A DNA stretch of 64,000 nucleotides from Proteiniclasticum sediminis (GCF_018128025.1 NZ_JAGSCS010000004.1:123128-187127); one strand, 5' to 3'. Positions 33,373 to 42,300 are shown, numbered from the stretch's first letter. Numbers and translations are program-made. Notes: generated by a model from the sequence alone, not told the origin.

Positions 33373-33740
33373 CAGATTTCCTCCTTTAACTTGATTCCGG
33401 GGCTACGTTTTTCTAGTGCATCCAGCTCCCCCATCACATCCGCCAGAGTTTCGAGGTGTGACTGCTCGGATCTCAGAGAATAGCCAAGGATGAGCGCTGC
33501 AGCTCCGTGGATTTGTGAATCGAGACTTCCATGAATCTCAACATCATCCCGATTTTCGTAGATGTCGATGGTGATCGAGGAGATGAGCTTCTCGTCGTCT
33601 TCCTTCTTGTTCACCATCTCTGAGGACCCGTCCAAGACCAGCTCGAAGATCTGCAGGATGTGGGCATCGGATAAGCCTTTAGCTCTCAGATCCTCGATGA
33701 CCGGCATAATCGCAAACACGTAGTCTTTGGTTTTCCCCAT
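33372..33740 (-). CDS. Early phage protein, unknown
   Basis: 122 residues, acidic and helical (VFAIMPVIEDLRAKGLSDAH, LILGYSLRSEQSHLETLADV). Ends one base into the DUF2800 start, so translation is coupled to the replication genes. No family recognised. Confidence 0.65.
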   Translation of the reverse strand: MGKTKDYVFAIMPVIEDLRAKGLSDAHILQIFELVLDGSSEMVNKKEDDEKLISSITIDIYENRDDVEIHGSLDSQIHGAAALILGYSLRSEQSHLETLADVMGELDALEKRSPGIKLKEEI

Positions 33741-34124
33741 CTATTTGACCTCCTGGAGAGCCTTGTAGAGCTCATTGATCTGCGCCTGGTCCATCTCGGT
33801 GATCTTTCGGATGCCCATAGTGGTCATGACTTCCTTGGCCTTTTCCTTGTGGGCTTTCGATTTCATCACCAGCTCCCTGGCCGTCTCCATGTCGATGTCC
33901 TCTGAGGCTTCCGGGGCTGGATCTTCGACGACTTCCACAGGATCCGGGATCATCGGGGCCGCTTCCTTCTTCTTGGTTTTCGACTCTGAAATCTTCCCGG
34001 TAGTGATTGCTCCAGTCGGTGCGGGCTTACCCGCGATCAGGGCGTTGTGTTCCTGCAGCTGTTCTGCCAGGGCAAGGATGGCCTCCATCAGGCCGGGGGC
34101 TTCAATTTTCAATGTGATTTCCAT
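33741..34124 (-). CDS. Early phage protein, unknown
   Basis: 127 residues: N-terminal helix (LMEAILALAEQLQEHNALIA), a Lys/Pro/Glu-rich linker, and a helical C-terminus (MGIRKITEMDQAQINELYKA) that looks like a small SAP/HeH-type or LEM-like fold. Such proteins accompany recombination genes in other phages, but the assignment is only suggestive. Confidence 0.62.
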   Translation of the reverse strand: MEITLKIEAPGLMEAILALAEQLQEHNALIAGKPAPTGAITTGKISESKTKKKEAAPMIPDPVEVVEDPAPEASEDIDMETARELVMKSKAHKEKAKEVMTTMGIRKITEMDQAQINELYKALQEVK

Positions 34125-34126
34125 CT

Positions 34127-34471
34127 TTATTCCTCCTCTTCGATTTTTCTAAAGATAATATTTTTATCCGTCATAACCATTTCAAAGTTACCCATTCTCA
34201 AGCTAGTCTCCCCTGTATCGCTATTTGCTTTAATTGTTGTGGTCTCTTCCTTTGTCTCTTCTTCTGGAGCGATAACCATAATAATTCGGGCATCTTCTGC
34301 CATCTCTGATTCTTTATGTAAATAGGAGTACACGGTACCTAACCAGGGGTTAGAGGTTGTCTGAAAGCCTTTATCACGAAGATGCTGCTCCGCTTCTTTA
34401 TAAGAGCGGAATAGTCTGGTGGGTTCTTTATGCCTGATCGTGTTGTAATACTGGATCATGTAATAGGTCAT
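34127..34471 (-). CDS. Early phage protein, unknown
   Basis: 114 residues. Starts MTYYMIQYYNTIRHKEPTRL and has a KEAEQHLRDKGF helix typical of small 'WGR/DUF'-like phage proteins, then an acidic Thr-rich segment. No family assigned. Confidence 0.6.
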   Translation of the reverse strand: MTYYMIQYYNTIRHKEPTRLFRSYKEAEQHLRDKGFQTTSNPWLGTVYSYLHKESEMAEDARIIMVIAPEEETKEETTTIKANSDTGETSLRMGNFEMVMTDKNIIFRKIEEEE

Positions 34472-34490
34472 TTTTCTTCCTCCTCTTAAT

Positions 34491-34916
34491 CTACTTATTT
34501 TGGGTTGCAGCTTTATTTAGCTGATCAGCAAGGGATCTGCATTCTTTCTCGACATATTCCATTGACCTGACCACACCATGGTTGGAGCAGAACGCTCTCA
34601 TCAATTCGATGTATTCTTTGTTTTCTGGAAAGAGGGTCAACGCCAGATAAAAGTCTGCTCCATCGCCGATGTGTGCGCAGTCAAACCCAAACCAGTGAAG
34701 ATCGGATTTGATTGGATAGTTACCACCACCGCCGGCATACGTCAGGCCTCCGTGGACATCGACAGCTGAAAGCTCTCTCTCGTCATAATCCTTACCAAAA
34801 TAGGGGTGCCCCTTTGGAACTCCTACATATCCGGTTCTGTGGCCAAGGGGTCCAAACAGGACCACACACTTGAGCCCCTCGTGCTCGAATTCTTTTTCAA
34901 CTATGTACTGGCTCAT
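34491..34916 (-). CDS. Conserved phage protein with HGGLTY and GFDCAHIGD motifs
   Basis: 141 residues. The words DVHGGLTYAGGGGNYPI and HWFGFDCAHIGDGADF are those of a small protein widespread in dairy and Clostridium phages but without a known function. Conserved His, Asp and Cys suggest a metal or catalytic site. Monocistronic spacing with its own AGGAGGAAAAAA site. Confidence 0.72.
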   Translation of the reverse strand: MSQYIVEKEFEHEGLKCVVLFGPLGHRTGYVGVPKGHPYFGKDYDERELSAVDVHGGLTYAGGGGNYPIKSDLHWFGFDCAHIGDGADFYLALTLFPENKEYIELMRAFCSNHGVVRSMEYVEKECRSLADQLNKAATQNK

Positions 34917-34939
34917 TTTTTTCCTCCTCGTGTTATAAT

Positions 34940-35218
34940 TTATTTGACTGTTTTGGTCTGGTCGCTTTGGGATTGCACTCCCAGGGCGGCTTTTTTCATG
35001 CGGTTTCTTTTGATTTGTATAGCACGTACTCCGCGCCCAATCTTCTCGGACAGCTCACTATCGCTTAAGCTCCGATCCATCACCAGGGTCATTTCTTCCT
35101 GGGTCCATTGCCTTCGGCTATATCCGCTGGTCTTGGCATAGTAGCGATGCCTCTGGGCGTTCCTGGTCTTCCGAAACTGTGCCATGTCTGCGTACTTATC
35201 CTGGCGTAGCACCATCAT
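34940..35218 (-). CDS. SANT/HTH-like small DNA-binding protein
   Basis: 92 residues, basic. RRQWTQEEMTLVMDRSLSDS followed by ELSEKIGRGVRAIQIKRNRM reads as a three-helix Myb/SANT-type domain used by phage regulators. Ribosome site GGAGGTGCAGGA at an ATG-ATG start. Confidence 0.66.
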   Translation of the reverse strand: MMVLRQDKYADMAQFRKTRNAQRHRYYAKTSGYSRRQWTQEEMTLVMDRSLSDSELSEKIGRGVRAIQIKRNRMKKAALGVQSQSDQTKTVK

Positions 35219-35403
35219 TCCTGCACCTCCATCTCATTAAGGGCTTTGACTGCTGCGGCAAGAACTTCTCGATCCTCCACATACTGACCGGCATACTCTC
35301 GATTGCCGGAGTGATCGGGCTTATCCTTATCCCGTAAGCGGTAAGCAGCGTACATCTTTGCATCCCCGATCATCTGGGATGTGACTTTCCATTCTGATTT
35401 CAT
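35215..35403 (-). CDS. Small early phage protein
   Basis: 62 residues from the ATG that overlaps the preceding stop. It begins MKSEWKVTSQMIGDAKMYAA and ends in a helix (LAAAVKALNEMEV). Unknown function. Confidence 0.62.
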   Translation of the reverse strand: MKSEWKVTSQMIGDAKMYAAYRLRDKDKPDHSGNREYAGQYVEDREVLAAAVKALNEMEVQE

Positions 35404-35552
35404 TCCTGCACCTCCTCGCACTCCCAGTCCCGCATCGGGAACAGGGCGTCTGTGCCGTTATCCATCCGGACAACATAGTTGTCGCTGGTCTTGTACAGGA
35501 GCCCTCCTGTGGTCTTGTAGCCGGTCTCCCGGCAGGTGAGGATCACGTTCAT
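35400..35552 (-). CDS. Small early phage protein
   Basis: 50 residues, below usual cut-offs. MNVILTCRETGYKTTGGLLY then a strand-rich part (NYVVRMDNGTDALFPMRDWE) typical of small beta-barrel phage proteins. Overlaps both neighbours. Confidence 0.6.
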   Translation of the reverse strand: MNVILTCRETGYKTTGGLLYKTSDNYVVRMDNGTDALFPMRDWECEEVQE

Positions 35553-35791
35553 TATTTTTCATCCTCCAGTCCGATTTCATTTTTCAAAATGCCGATCTCG
35601 TTTTCTAGCCAAGCCATAAATCGCTTCCTAGAGTTGTCATCTGTTATATGGGTTCCGTTGTCTCGGGTATGTTTCGGTGTAATGATTGCCCACCACATTC
35701 CTACTCCAGCGATAAGCTTTTCTTTTAGCCTTTCATACTCTTTCAACTGCTCGAGTTTCATGTAGTTCTTCTCGATCTGTTCCCTTTTCAT
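35552..35791 (-). CDS. Small early phage protein
   Basis: 79 residues from the ATG at the junction with the preceding gene (an upstream in-frame extension is antisense overlap). Mostly helical with a WW pair (GVGMWWAIITPKHTRDNG). Unknown function. Confidence 0.6.
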   Translation of the reverse strand: MKREQIEKNYMKLEQLKEYERLKEKLIAGVGMWWAIITPKHTRDNGTHITDDNSRKRFMAWLENEIGILKNEIGLEDEK

Positions 35792-36033
35792 TCCTCTTCC
35801 TCCTCCCAACGCGGTGGCATCGTGTAGTAGTTGGTTCTGTAGGGTTGGTCTAAACCGACGATATGCCACAGATCTCGCATGATACCCTCGCCCTGATCCT
35901 TGGAGTACGTCCCCAGGATTACGGTATCTCGGGGCAGCTTAGCCAGGATGTTGACTTCTCCGTTATCCAGCGGTAGGGATCGGAAGTGTTCGACATTGAG
36001 GATGTGTTCGCCGTTTTGTGATCTTACCCACAT
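35788..36033 (-). CDS. Small early phage protein, beta-rich
   Basis: 81 residues from the ATG after GGGGAGGATT. MWVRSQNGEHILNVEHFRSL then VNILAKLPRDTVILGTYSKD, a pattern of short strands seen in small phage proteins of unknown role. Acidic Glu-rich end. Confidence 0.62.
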   Translation of the reverse strand: MWVRSQNGEHILNVEHFRSLPLDNGEVNILAKLPRDTVILGTYSKDQGEGIMRDLWHIVGLDQPYRTNYYTMPPRWEEEEE

Positions 36034-36034
36034 C

Positions 36035-36235
36035 TTAGTAATCCTCCCCATACAGCTCGTCGTGGGTGAGCTCGTCCCCGTAGTGGTTGTTCAGGATCCG
36101 GTCGCTTACGGTGTCATAGCAGTCCAGGCAGACCTTTTTAAAGGGGATCCCGTAAAGGTCTTTTACCCAAGCCAGATGGTCTTTGCTGGGCACGGGCTTG
36201 TTACATTCTGGGCAGATGTGCTGTCTTTCCTCCAT
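36035..36235 (-). CDS. Zinc-finger-like small phage protein
   Basis: 66 residues with ICPECNKPVPSKDHLAW and VCLDCYDTVSDRI: two CxxC pairs 24 residues apart, a zinc ribbon. Acidic C-terminus. Role unknown; DNA or protein binding is possible. Confidence 0.66.
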   Translation of the reverse strand: MEERQHICPECNKPVPSKDHLAWVKDLYGIPFKKVCLDCYDTVSDRILNNHYGDELTHDELYGEDY

Positions 36236-36237
36236 TT

Positions 36238-36420
36238 TTATACCTCCTCTATTTCGAAATAAGCTGGCTGCACGTAGTAGCGGACTTTGTCGGCGCCTTC
36301 GACGATGTAGTAGACGTCATTGTGCTTTCCAACGATCTTGCCGGCTATGACCGGGAAACCGTTGCATTTCCCTGTGGCCTTGATTTTTGTCCCGATGGGG
36401 AGTGTTAGGTATTCATTCAC
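36238..36420 (-). CDS. Small beta-barrel-like phage protein, GTG start
   Basis: 60 residues. The GTG is chosen because GGGAGGTGC lies upstream and because its GTGA overlaps the stop of the preceding tiny gene. The sequence is strand-rich (TKIKATGKCNGFPVIAGKIV). Unknown function. Confidence 0.6.
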   Translation of the reverse strand: MNEYLTLPIGTKIKATGKCNGFPVIAGKIVGKHNDVYYIVEGADKVRYYVQPAYFEIEEV

Positions 36421-36512
36421 TTCATTGCACCTCCCGAGATCCGGATGATAAACCACACCATGGCGGTGATCAGGGTAATAAGGTTAATAATCCAAGCAGC
36501 TTTATCCTTCAT
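36417..36512 (-). CDS. Tiny single-pass membrane protein
   Basis: 31 residues, MKDKAAWIINLITLITAMVW and a few more: one membrane segment with a short charged N-terminus. Start overlaps the preceding stop (ATGA) and its stop overlaps the next GTG start, so it is in a translationally coupled chain, which is the main reason to accept it. Confidence 0.5.
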   Translation of the reverse strand: MKDKAAWIINLITLITAMVWFIIRISGGAMK

Positions 36513-36610
36513 AGCATCACCAGCACCAGGGCGGTCCAGGCTGCAGCTCCGAGGATCATGACAGCCAGGGTGAGGATTGCTTCGGTCCAGTTCTCTTCTT
36601 TGTGTTTCAT
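36509..36610 (-). CDS. Tiny single-pass membrane protein
   Basis: 33 residues, MKHKEENWTEAILTLAVMIL then a hydrophobic end (GAAAWTALVLVML). GAGGAGGATCTGT precedes the ATG. Coupled to the next tiny membrane protein. Possibly a pair acting at the membrane of the infected cell; function unknown. Confidence 0.5.
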   Translation of the reverse strand: MKHKEENWTEAILTLAVMILGAAAWTALVLVML

Positions 36611-36622
36611 ACAGATCCTCCT

Positions 36623-36931
36623 CTATAGGTTCGCTTCCATCCCGGCCCTAAGCATGGTCCGGATCGTATTCTTTAAACATGCAATTTCTTCGGTTTGCTC
36701 TTTCAGCTGCTTCCGGAGCTTCCGCTCGGTAAATGTCTCGGTACTCTTCAACCAGTCGGTCTGGGCATCGATAAACTCTCTAGGGATTCTCGGTGCATCC
36801 ATCACGCTGGATACCGGAATTACTCCACTTTTAATCTTTCTGTAGATCGTGTTTGGGGTTGTCTGTAGTGCAGCAGCCAGCTGTTCCACAGTGATAAAAA
36901 GAGCATCATCGGGTATTTTTGCTGACTCCAT
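36623..36931 (-). CDS. Excisionase/MerR-type HTH (HTH_17-like) early regulator
   Basis: 102 residues from the ATG behind AAGGAGTTTACC. LFITVEQLAAALQTTPNTIY then RKIKSGVIP is a winged helix of the DNA-binding excisionase type; a coiled coil follows (RKLRKQLKEQTEEIACLKNT). It might direct excision or early regulation. Confidence 0.75.
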   Translation of the reverse strand: MESAKIPDDALFITVEQLAAALQTTPNTIYRKIKSGVIPVSSVMDAPRIPREFIDAQTDWLKSTETFTERKLRKQLKEQTEEIACLKNTIRTMLRAGMEANL

Positions 36932-36948
36932 TGGTAAACTCCTTTCTT

Positions 36949-37152
36949 TTAATCTTCGTAAAAGCGGGTCCATTCAAACTTGAGTACTTCTGCGATCTTC
37001 CTTGCGGTTTCAACCGGAAGTTTCCCGCCGCGATCTCCAGTTTCTATTGCTGCATAGTAGCTTTGAGACATTTTGGCTAGCTCCGCGACTTTATACTGGG
37101 ATAGCCCATGTGATTCTCGAGCTTGTTTTAACCATTCACGCATTACTTTCAC
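36949..37152 (-). CDS. XRE family transcriptional regulator
   Basis: 67 residues, nearly all a helix-turn-helix: REWLKQARESHGLSQYKVAE, LAKMSQSYYAAIETGDR, then a C-terminal helix. An operator-like inverted repeat lies just upstream (37164-37180). Member of the early switch together with the Cro-like gene. Confidence 0.82.
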   Translation of the reverse strand: MKVMREWLKQARESHGLSQYKVAELAKMSQSYYAAIETGDRGGKLPVETARKIAEVLKFEWTRFYED

Positions 37153-37163
37153 CTCCGCTCTTT

Positions 37164-37180
37164 GTATCTTTTACGATACT
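37164..37180. promoter_or_regulatory. Operator-like inverted repeat upstream of the second regulator
   Basis: GTATC-TTTTAC-GATAC, a perfect 5-bp dyad with six-base spacer. It has the same architecture as GTGTC-GTTTAG-GACAC at 37409-37425, so the same repressor may bind both. It lies within 30 bases of the XRE start. Confidence 0.55.
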
Positions 37181-37181
37181 T

Positions 37182-37382
37182 CTAGTTAAAAAAAATTTCA
37201 GTCACCCTCTCCGGCGATAGCTCAAGTAGATCGCGAAGCGCACCTATCTCCGAGGACTTAAACTCTGTAATAGCGTTCACTTTCCGTTGAAATGCTACGA
37301 CTGAGATGCCAAGCGCTTTCGCTGCATCCTGATAGTTTAGATTCTTTCGCTGCAGCTCAGCTTTTAACTCATTAGGTTTCAT
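37182..37382 (-). CDS. Cro-like HTH repressor
   Basis: 66 residues: MKPNELKAELQRKNLNYQDA, then ALGISVVAFQRKVNAITEFK, a helix-turn-helix, then a short C-terminal helix ending EIFFN. It is the first gene of the early operon, divergent from the CI-type repressor, in the classic Cro position. Confidence 0.82.
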   Translation of the reverse strand: MKPNELKAELQRKNLNYQDAAKALGISVVAFQRKVNAITEFKSSEIGALRDLLELSPERVTEIFFN

Positions 37383-37408
37383 TTTTACTCACCTCCTGAT
37401 TTTTCATT

Positions 37409-37425
37409 GTGTCGTTTAGGACACT
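37409..37425. promoter_or_regulatory. Operator O1 at the early promoter
   Basis: GTGTC-GTTTAG-GACAC: a perfect dyad covering the expected start point of the early promoter, five bases beyond its -10. A repressor bound here would block early transcription. Confidence 0.65.
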
Positions 37426-37428
37426 TTC

Positions 37429-37457
37429 AGGATAACACGGGCATTCAAACTTATCAA
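37429..37457 (-). promoter_or_regulatory. Early (Cro-side) promoter
   Basis: TTGATA, 17 bases, TATCCT on the minus strand, ~50 bases from the Cro-like start. The spacing is ideal and the operator lies just downstream. Confidence 0.65.
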
Positions 37458-37460
37458 GGC

Positions 37461-37503
37461 TTTTAAGATACTTTTTTTAAAGTTTTAGTGTCTTAAACTA
37501 TCT
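37461..37503. promoter_or_regulatory. Operator half-sites between the divergent promoters
   Basis: TTTTAAGATACT (37461-37472) and AGTGTCTTAAAC (37487-37498) match one half plus spacer of the dyads at 37409 and 37164. The second is nearer the repressor gene. Together the four sites give a consensus AGTRTCYTAAAM. Confidence 0.45.
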
Positions 37504-37552
37504 TTTTTGATTGTTATGTGCTATATTAGTCTAAAGAAAGGAGGTTAAGCGC

Positions 37553-38149
37553 ATGAATTTAGGAGAAAGAATCAAAGAGCGTAGGGAAATGAAAGGATTG
37601 ACCTTGGAGGAAGTTGGTCAGTACGTTGGAGTTACTAAATCGACGGTCCGAAAATGGGAAACCGGCGATATTGAAAACATGAAACGTGACAAAATCGCAA
37701 AATTAGCTGAGGTTTTATCGGTATCACCTTTATTTATTATGGGTATGATTGATACCTATCAGCGTCGAGAAACAAGCGGTATCTCAATCCCTCTTCTAGG
37801 CACGATCGCTGCAGGCCTACCAATTTTAGCCGAGCAGAATATCGAAGAGTACTTTAACCTGGATAAAAAGATTAAAGCCGACTTTTGCCTGCGGATCCAG
37901 GGAGATTCCATGGTTAACGTCAATATTCTTGACGGAGACATTGTATTTATCAAGCAGCGTGAAGATCTGGAAAACGGTGAGATCGGCGCAATTTTGATCG
38001 GATCTACAGCTACTCTCAAAAGGTTCTATCGTACCAACGGCCAAGTAATACTACAGGCCGAAAACCCAGCATACCAGCCAATCGTCCTGGACCATGGAGA
38101 CGTCCGGATCCTGGGCAAGGCAGTAGCGAATCTAAGACAGTTTAAGTAA
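37553..38149 (+). CDS. CI/LexA-type phage repressor with self-cleavage domain
   Basis: 198 residues. Residues 1-60 are an XRE helix-turn-helix (KGLTLEEVGQYVGVTKSTVR). Residues ~78-198 are an S24 peptidase: Ala-Gly cleavage site in TIAAGLP (86-88), nucleophile Ser119 in IQGDSM and Lys156 in ATLKRFY. It should keep the prophage silent and be inactivated after RecA activation. AAAGGAGG ribosome site; transcribed divergently from the early operon over four operator-like sites. Confidence 0.93.
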   Translation: MNLGERIKERREMKGLTLEEVGQYVGVTKSTVRKWETGDIENMKRDKIAKLAEVLSVSPLFIMGMIDTYQRRETSGISIPLLGTIAAGLPILAEQNIEEYFNLDKKIKADFCLRIQGDSMVNVNILDGDIVFIKQREDLENGEIGAILIGSTATLKRFYRTNGQVILQAENPAYQPIVLDHGDVRILGKAVANLRQFK

Positions 38150-38207
38150 TGGCAAGGGAGCAGTCGCGAAGCTCCCTTTTCCATATCTAAAAATAAGGAG
38201 GATAACT

Positions 38208-39293
38208 ATGAATGACCGGATCATCGTCCACCCGCCGAAAAAAGAAAAAGACGGCACCTTCACCCTCACCGTCTCCTACTACCTAAACGAGAAGCGAAAA
38301 CAAAAGCGGAAGAAACAGATTAGATCCAGTAAAGAAGCGAAACGAATCGGTGAGGAAATCAAGGCCCAGCTGGAGAAGGATCTCCCCATTCTCGAAGCAA
38401 CCAACGGCGAAAAGGTTACTTTTACCGCGTTTGCTACGGAGTACCTGGAGTCTCGTAAGGGAAGGAAAGGATGGGCCTACAACACATATCGCTCATATCT
38501 CAACGCCCTAAACAAATGGCCTTATCCAAATAAATATATCGATGAGGTCCAGCCCTGGGAGATCGAGGAGGCCATCCTCCATTTGCTGGAGACGTATGCG
38601 CACACTACCGTAACAACCTATGTAACCTACTGGGTGAGCCTCTTTAATGTTGCCTTGAAAAGGAAGAGGATCCTAATTAATCCAGCTTCAACCTCTCTTA
38701 TCCCAAAACAGTCAGACACTGGGAAAAGAGTAAAAGCCCTTACACTTTCTGAGGCAGCAGGAATAAGCAATAAAATAGCCAACCAGCAGCTGCACTTAGC
38801 AGTACTGATTGGCTATACATGCGGTCTCCGTATCGGAGAGATTGCAGATCTCAATGTCTTAACAGATATTGATTTTACTAAAGGTGTGATCAACGTCTCT
38901 CACCAACGCCAGCTGAGTGATGGGAAATATCAGCGCCAGCGTCCGCTGAAGACAAAAAACTCTTACAGGACCGTCCCGATTCCACCCTCTACCTTGAGAG
39001 CGATCAAAGAGTATCCTATGCGCACTATCGACGGTTATTTGTTTTCCATGACCCCTCAATCACTCTCAAGAGGTTTTGGAAGGGCAGCGGTCCAGCAGGG
39101 TTACTCTGAGACTACTTTCCACTGTCTCCGACATACCTATGTCACCGGATTGATCCGGTCTCGGCAGTTCGATATCCAATCGATTGCCAGCCTTGCAGGT
39201 GACTCTGTGCCGGTTATCTTAAAAACCTACTCACACTACCTGGAAGAGGCAAAGTCGGAGAATGCTGAAAAGATTAATTTGTTGTTTTGTTGA
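38208..39293 (+). CDS. int: Site-specific tyrosine integrase
   Basis: 361 residues. Basic N-terminal arm-binding domain (1-60), core-binding domain (~70-165) and catalytic domain with CGLRIGE (Arg), HCLRHTY (His305 and Arg308), His343 and nucleophile Tyr341 in KTYSHY. It inserts and removes the prophage at the 17-bp core 52 bases beyond its stop codon. Its 3' end overlaps the arm-type repeat. Convergent with the host surface-protein gene. Confidence 0.95.
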   Translation: MNDRIIVHPPKKEKDGTFTLTVSYYLNEKRKQKRKKQIRSSKEAKRIGEEIKAQLEKDLPILEATNGEKVTFTAFATEYLESRKGRKGWAYNTYRSYLNALNKWPYPNKYIDEVQPWEIEEAILHLLETYAHTTVTTYVTYWVSLFNVALKRKRILINPASTSLIPKQSDTGKRVKALTLSEAAGISNKIANQQLHLAVLIGYTCGLRIGEIADLNVLTDIDFTKGVINVSHQRQLSDGKYQRQRPLKTKNSYRTVPIPPSTLRAIKEYPMRTIDGYLFSMTPQSLSRGFGRAAVQQGYSETTFHCLRHTYVTGLIRSRQFDIQSIASLAGDSVPVILKTYSHYLEEAKSENAEKINLLFC

Positions 39294-39305
39294 CTAAAAG
39301 TTGAC
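39284..39305 (+). promoter_or_regulatory. Putative integrase arm-type site next to attR
   Basis: Two TTGACTA words 11 bases apart, overlapping the last codons of int. The segment matches 1842-1863 at 21 of 22 positions in direct orientation and lies 40 bases from the attR core. Confidence 0.55.
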
Positions 39306-39344
39306 TAACCCTGCTCAAACCGTTGCAAATACTGGGTAAAACAT

Positions 39345-39361
39345 ATTAGGGTGAGTAATAT
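39345..39361 (+). other. attR: attR core of the prophage
   Basis: Exact copy of the 17-bp core at 1728-1744. It lies 18 bases past the stop codon of the minus-strand 1,776-residue surface-protein gene, inside what would be that gene's 3' untranslated region. Confidence 0.9.
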
Positions 39362-39379
39362 GCTTGCGGCGTTATCGCA

Positions 39380-42300
39380 TTAGGTGAGGGACCTCTTTTT
39401 TCGGAGGAGGAATGCTCCGCCGAGAAGGGTGAGAACACCCATGAGGTAGAAGACTCCTGTGCCTGCAGAACCCGTTTGCGGCAGCGGCTTCGGCTCCACA
39501 TCCTCGATTTCCAGGATGTTCACCACTTCCAGCTCCACCGTAGTCTTATCGGCACTGAGCACAACGGTATGGATCTCATCGTCGATGATGTATCCCTTGG
39601 GGGCTGCAGTCTCCTTCACGGTGTAGGTACCCAGGGGCAGTTCCACTTCCAGGATACCTTCTGCATTGGTTTTGCCCTTGAAGACCAGCTTGCTGTCCTT
39701 GTCGTAGATTTCAAACTCCACGCCAGCCACCGGATCATCGGCATCGTCAATCTTGATGATTCTTGCCGTAGCTCTCAGGAGACGGTTGGTGATGTTGAAT
39801 CCATTGACGGTGGGCACATAGCCAGCCACCGGAACTTCTTCCACGGTGTAGAGGTAAGGTTCGCCTTCCGGATCAAATTCTGCCAGATCTTCAAAGGTGA
39901 AGAACCACTTGCCGCCTTCGCCCGGAACAACTTCCATATCGTCATAGAGTTCGCCGTTTCTGTAGAGATTGATGACAACCTTAGCCGGTCGTACACCCAG
40001 GTCATCCCATAGCTTCTCGCCGCCCACATCCACCACATCATAGGAGTTGGTGAAGACGATGGCTTCTGCTTCGCTGTAGGTAGCCGTGGCGGTGAGGGTT
40101 CCATCCAGATTGTCCACAACTTCCACTTTCACATGGAACACAGTCTCGTCATAAGTGATGGCGTAGCCCATGCCCTTCACCTCAACCACCATGAAGTGGT
40201 AGGTTCCCGGCTGGTCAAATTCCAGAGGAGCAAAGGCAAACTTTCCATCGGCAGCATTCTTGGCGGTGAGAAGAGCCTCTTCGCCTTCCATCTCCCAAAG
40301 TTCGAAGGTGAATTCCTCAGCCAGGAGCGGTCTTCCGATGAGCTCCTTGAGGCCCTCAATAATGAGGGTGGTGGGTTCAGCCTTGTAGCTGTTCTCAAAG
40401 ACCAGTCCGCCTTCCGGATAGATGGCCGTTGCGGTTAAGGTGCCATCCAGGTTGTCGACCACCTTGACCATGATGTGGATTACTGCAGCATCATAGGTGA
40501 CTCCACCCAGATCTTCTGCCGTTTCCTTCACCAGGTACTCATAGGTGCCCGGCTCGGTGTAATGCAGAGCTTCGAACATAAACTTTCCATCGGCGTCATT
40601 CACGGCGGTCTTCAGGGGAGCTTCCCCTTCCAGTTCCCAAAGCTCAAAGGTGAACTCTCCGGCTACCAGTGGTCTGCCGTCAAGATTCTTCAAACCTTCC
40701 AGAATGATGCTGGTGGGTGCCGGTTCGTAGCTGTTCTCAAAGACCAGCCCGCCTTCCGGATAGGTAGCCTTAGCCGTTAAGGTGCCGTCCAGATTATCCA
40801 CCACCTTGACAGTGACGGCATGGATGGCTTCGTCATAGGTGACTCCGCCCAGGGTTCCCACTGTTTCCTTGATCAGGTACTCGTAGGTTCCCGGCTCCTC
40901 GTAGGCAATAGCTTCAAACATAAACTTTCCATCGGCAGTGTTCACTGCGGTGAGGATCGGCATTTCGCCGCCCTTCTCCCAGAGTTCGAAGGTGAATTCT
41001 CCAGCGACCAGCGGTCTGCCGGTGAGTTCCTTCATGCCCTGGAGCGCCAGTCTCGTCAATCCCGGTTTGTAGGTGTTCTCAAAGAGGAGTCCGCCTTCGG
41101 GATATGTCGGGGTGGCCGTTAAGGTTCCATCCAGGTTGTCCTTGACGGTGACGGTGATTTCAAAGAGAGTGTCGTCATAGGTGACGCCGCCTAAGGATCC
41201 GACTTTCTCCTTCACCAGGAAAGTGAAGACGCCGGCCTTGTCAAACATCTGAGCATCAAAGCTGAACTTGCCGTCAGCAGCATTTACTGCAGTATCCAGA
41301 GGCTCCAGGCCACCCTTCATCCAGAGTTCGAAGGTGAATTCCCCGGCAACCAGCGGTCTGCCGGACAGGGTCTTCATGCCTTCCAGGACAAGTCTTGTGG
41401 GAGCCGGTTTGTAGCTGTTCATAAAGAGCAGCCCGCCTTCGGGATACTTGGCTGTAGCGGTTAAGGTGCCATCCAGGTTATCCACCACCTTGACGGTGAC
41501 AGGATGGATGGCCACATCATAGGTGACGCCGCCCAGGGTTTCCACTTTCTCCTTAATCAGATACTCGTAGGTTCCCGGCTTATCATAAGGAATGGCTGCG
41601 AAGGCAAACTTTCCATCGGCACCATTCACGGCGGTGAGGAACGGCATTTCGTCACCCTTCTTCCAGAGTTCGAAGGTGAACTCTCCGGGGACTAGCGGTC
41701 TTCCGACGAGGTTCTTCATCCCTTCCAGAATGATACTGGTGGGTGCCGGCTTGTAGCTGTTCTTGAAGATCAGCCCACCTTCCGGATATTTGGCTGTGGC
41801 GGTCAGGGTGCCATCCAGATTGTCCACCACCTTAACGGTGACGGCATGGATCGCTTCATCATAAGTGACGCCGCCCAGGGTGCCAGCCTTCTCCTTAATG
41901 AGGTATTCGTAGGTTCCCGGCTCCTCGTAGGCAATGGCATCAAACATAAACTTTCCATCGGCAGTGTTCACCGCGGTGAGGATCGGCATTTCGCCGCCCT
42001 TCTCCCAGAGTTCGAAGATGAATTCTCCAGCCACCAGCGGTCTGCCGGTGAGTTCCTTCATGCCCTGGAGCGCCAGTCTCGTCAATCCCGGTTTGTAGGT
42101 GTTCTCGAAGAGGAGTCCGCCTTCGGGATATTTCGGGGTGGCCGTCAGGGTTCCATCCAGGTTGTCCACTACGGTGACGGTGATTTCAAAGAGGGTATCA
42201 TCGTAGGTGACACCGCCCAAGGATCCCGCCTTCTCCTTCACCAGGAAGGTGAAGACGCCGGCTTTGTCAAACATCTGGGCATCAAAGCTGAACTTGCCGT

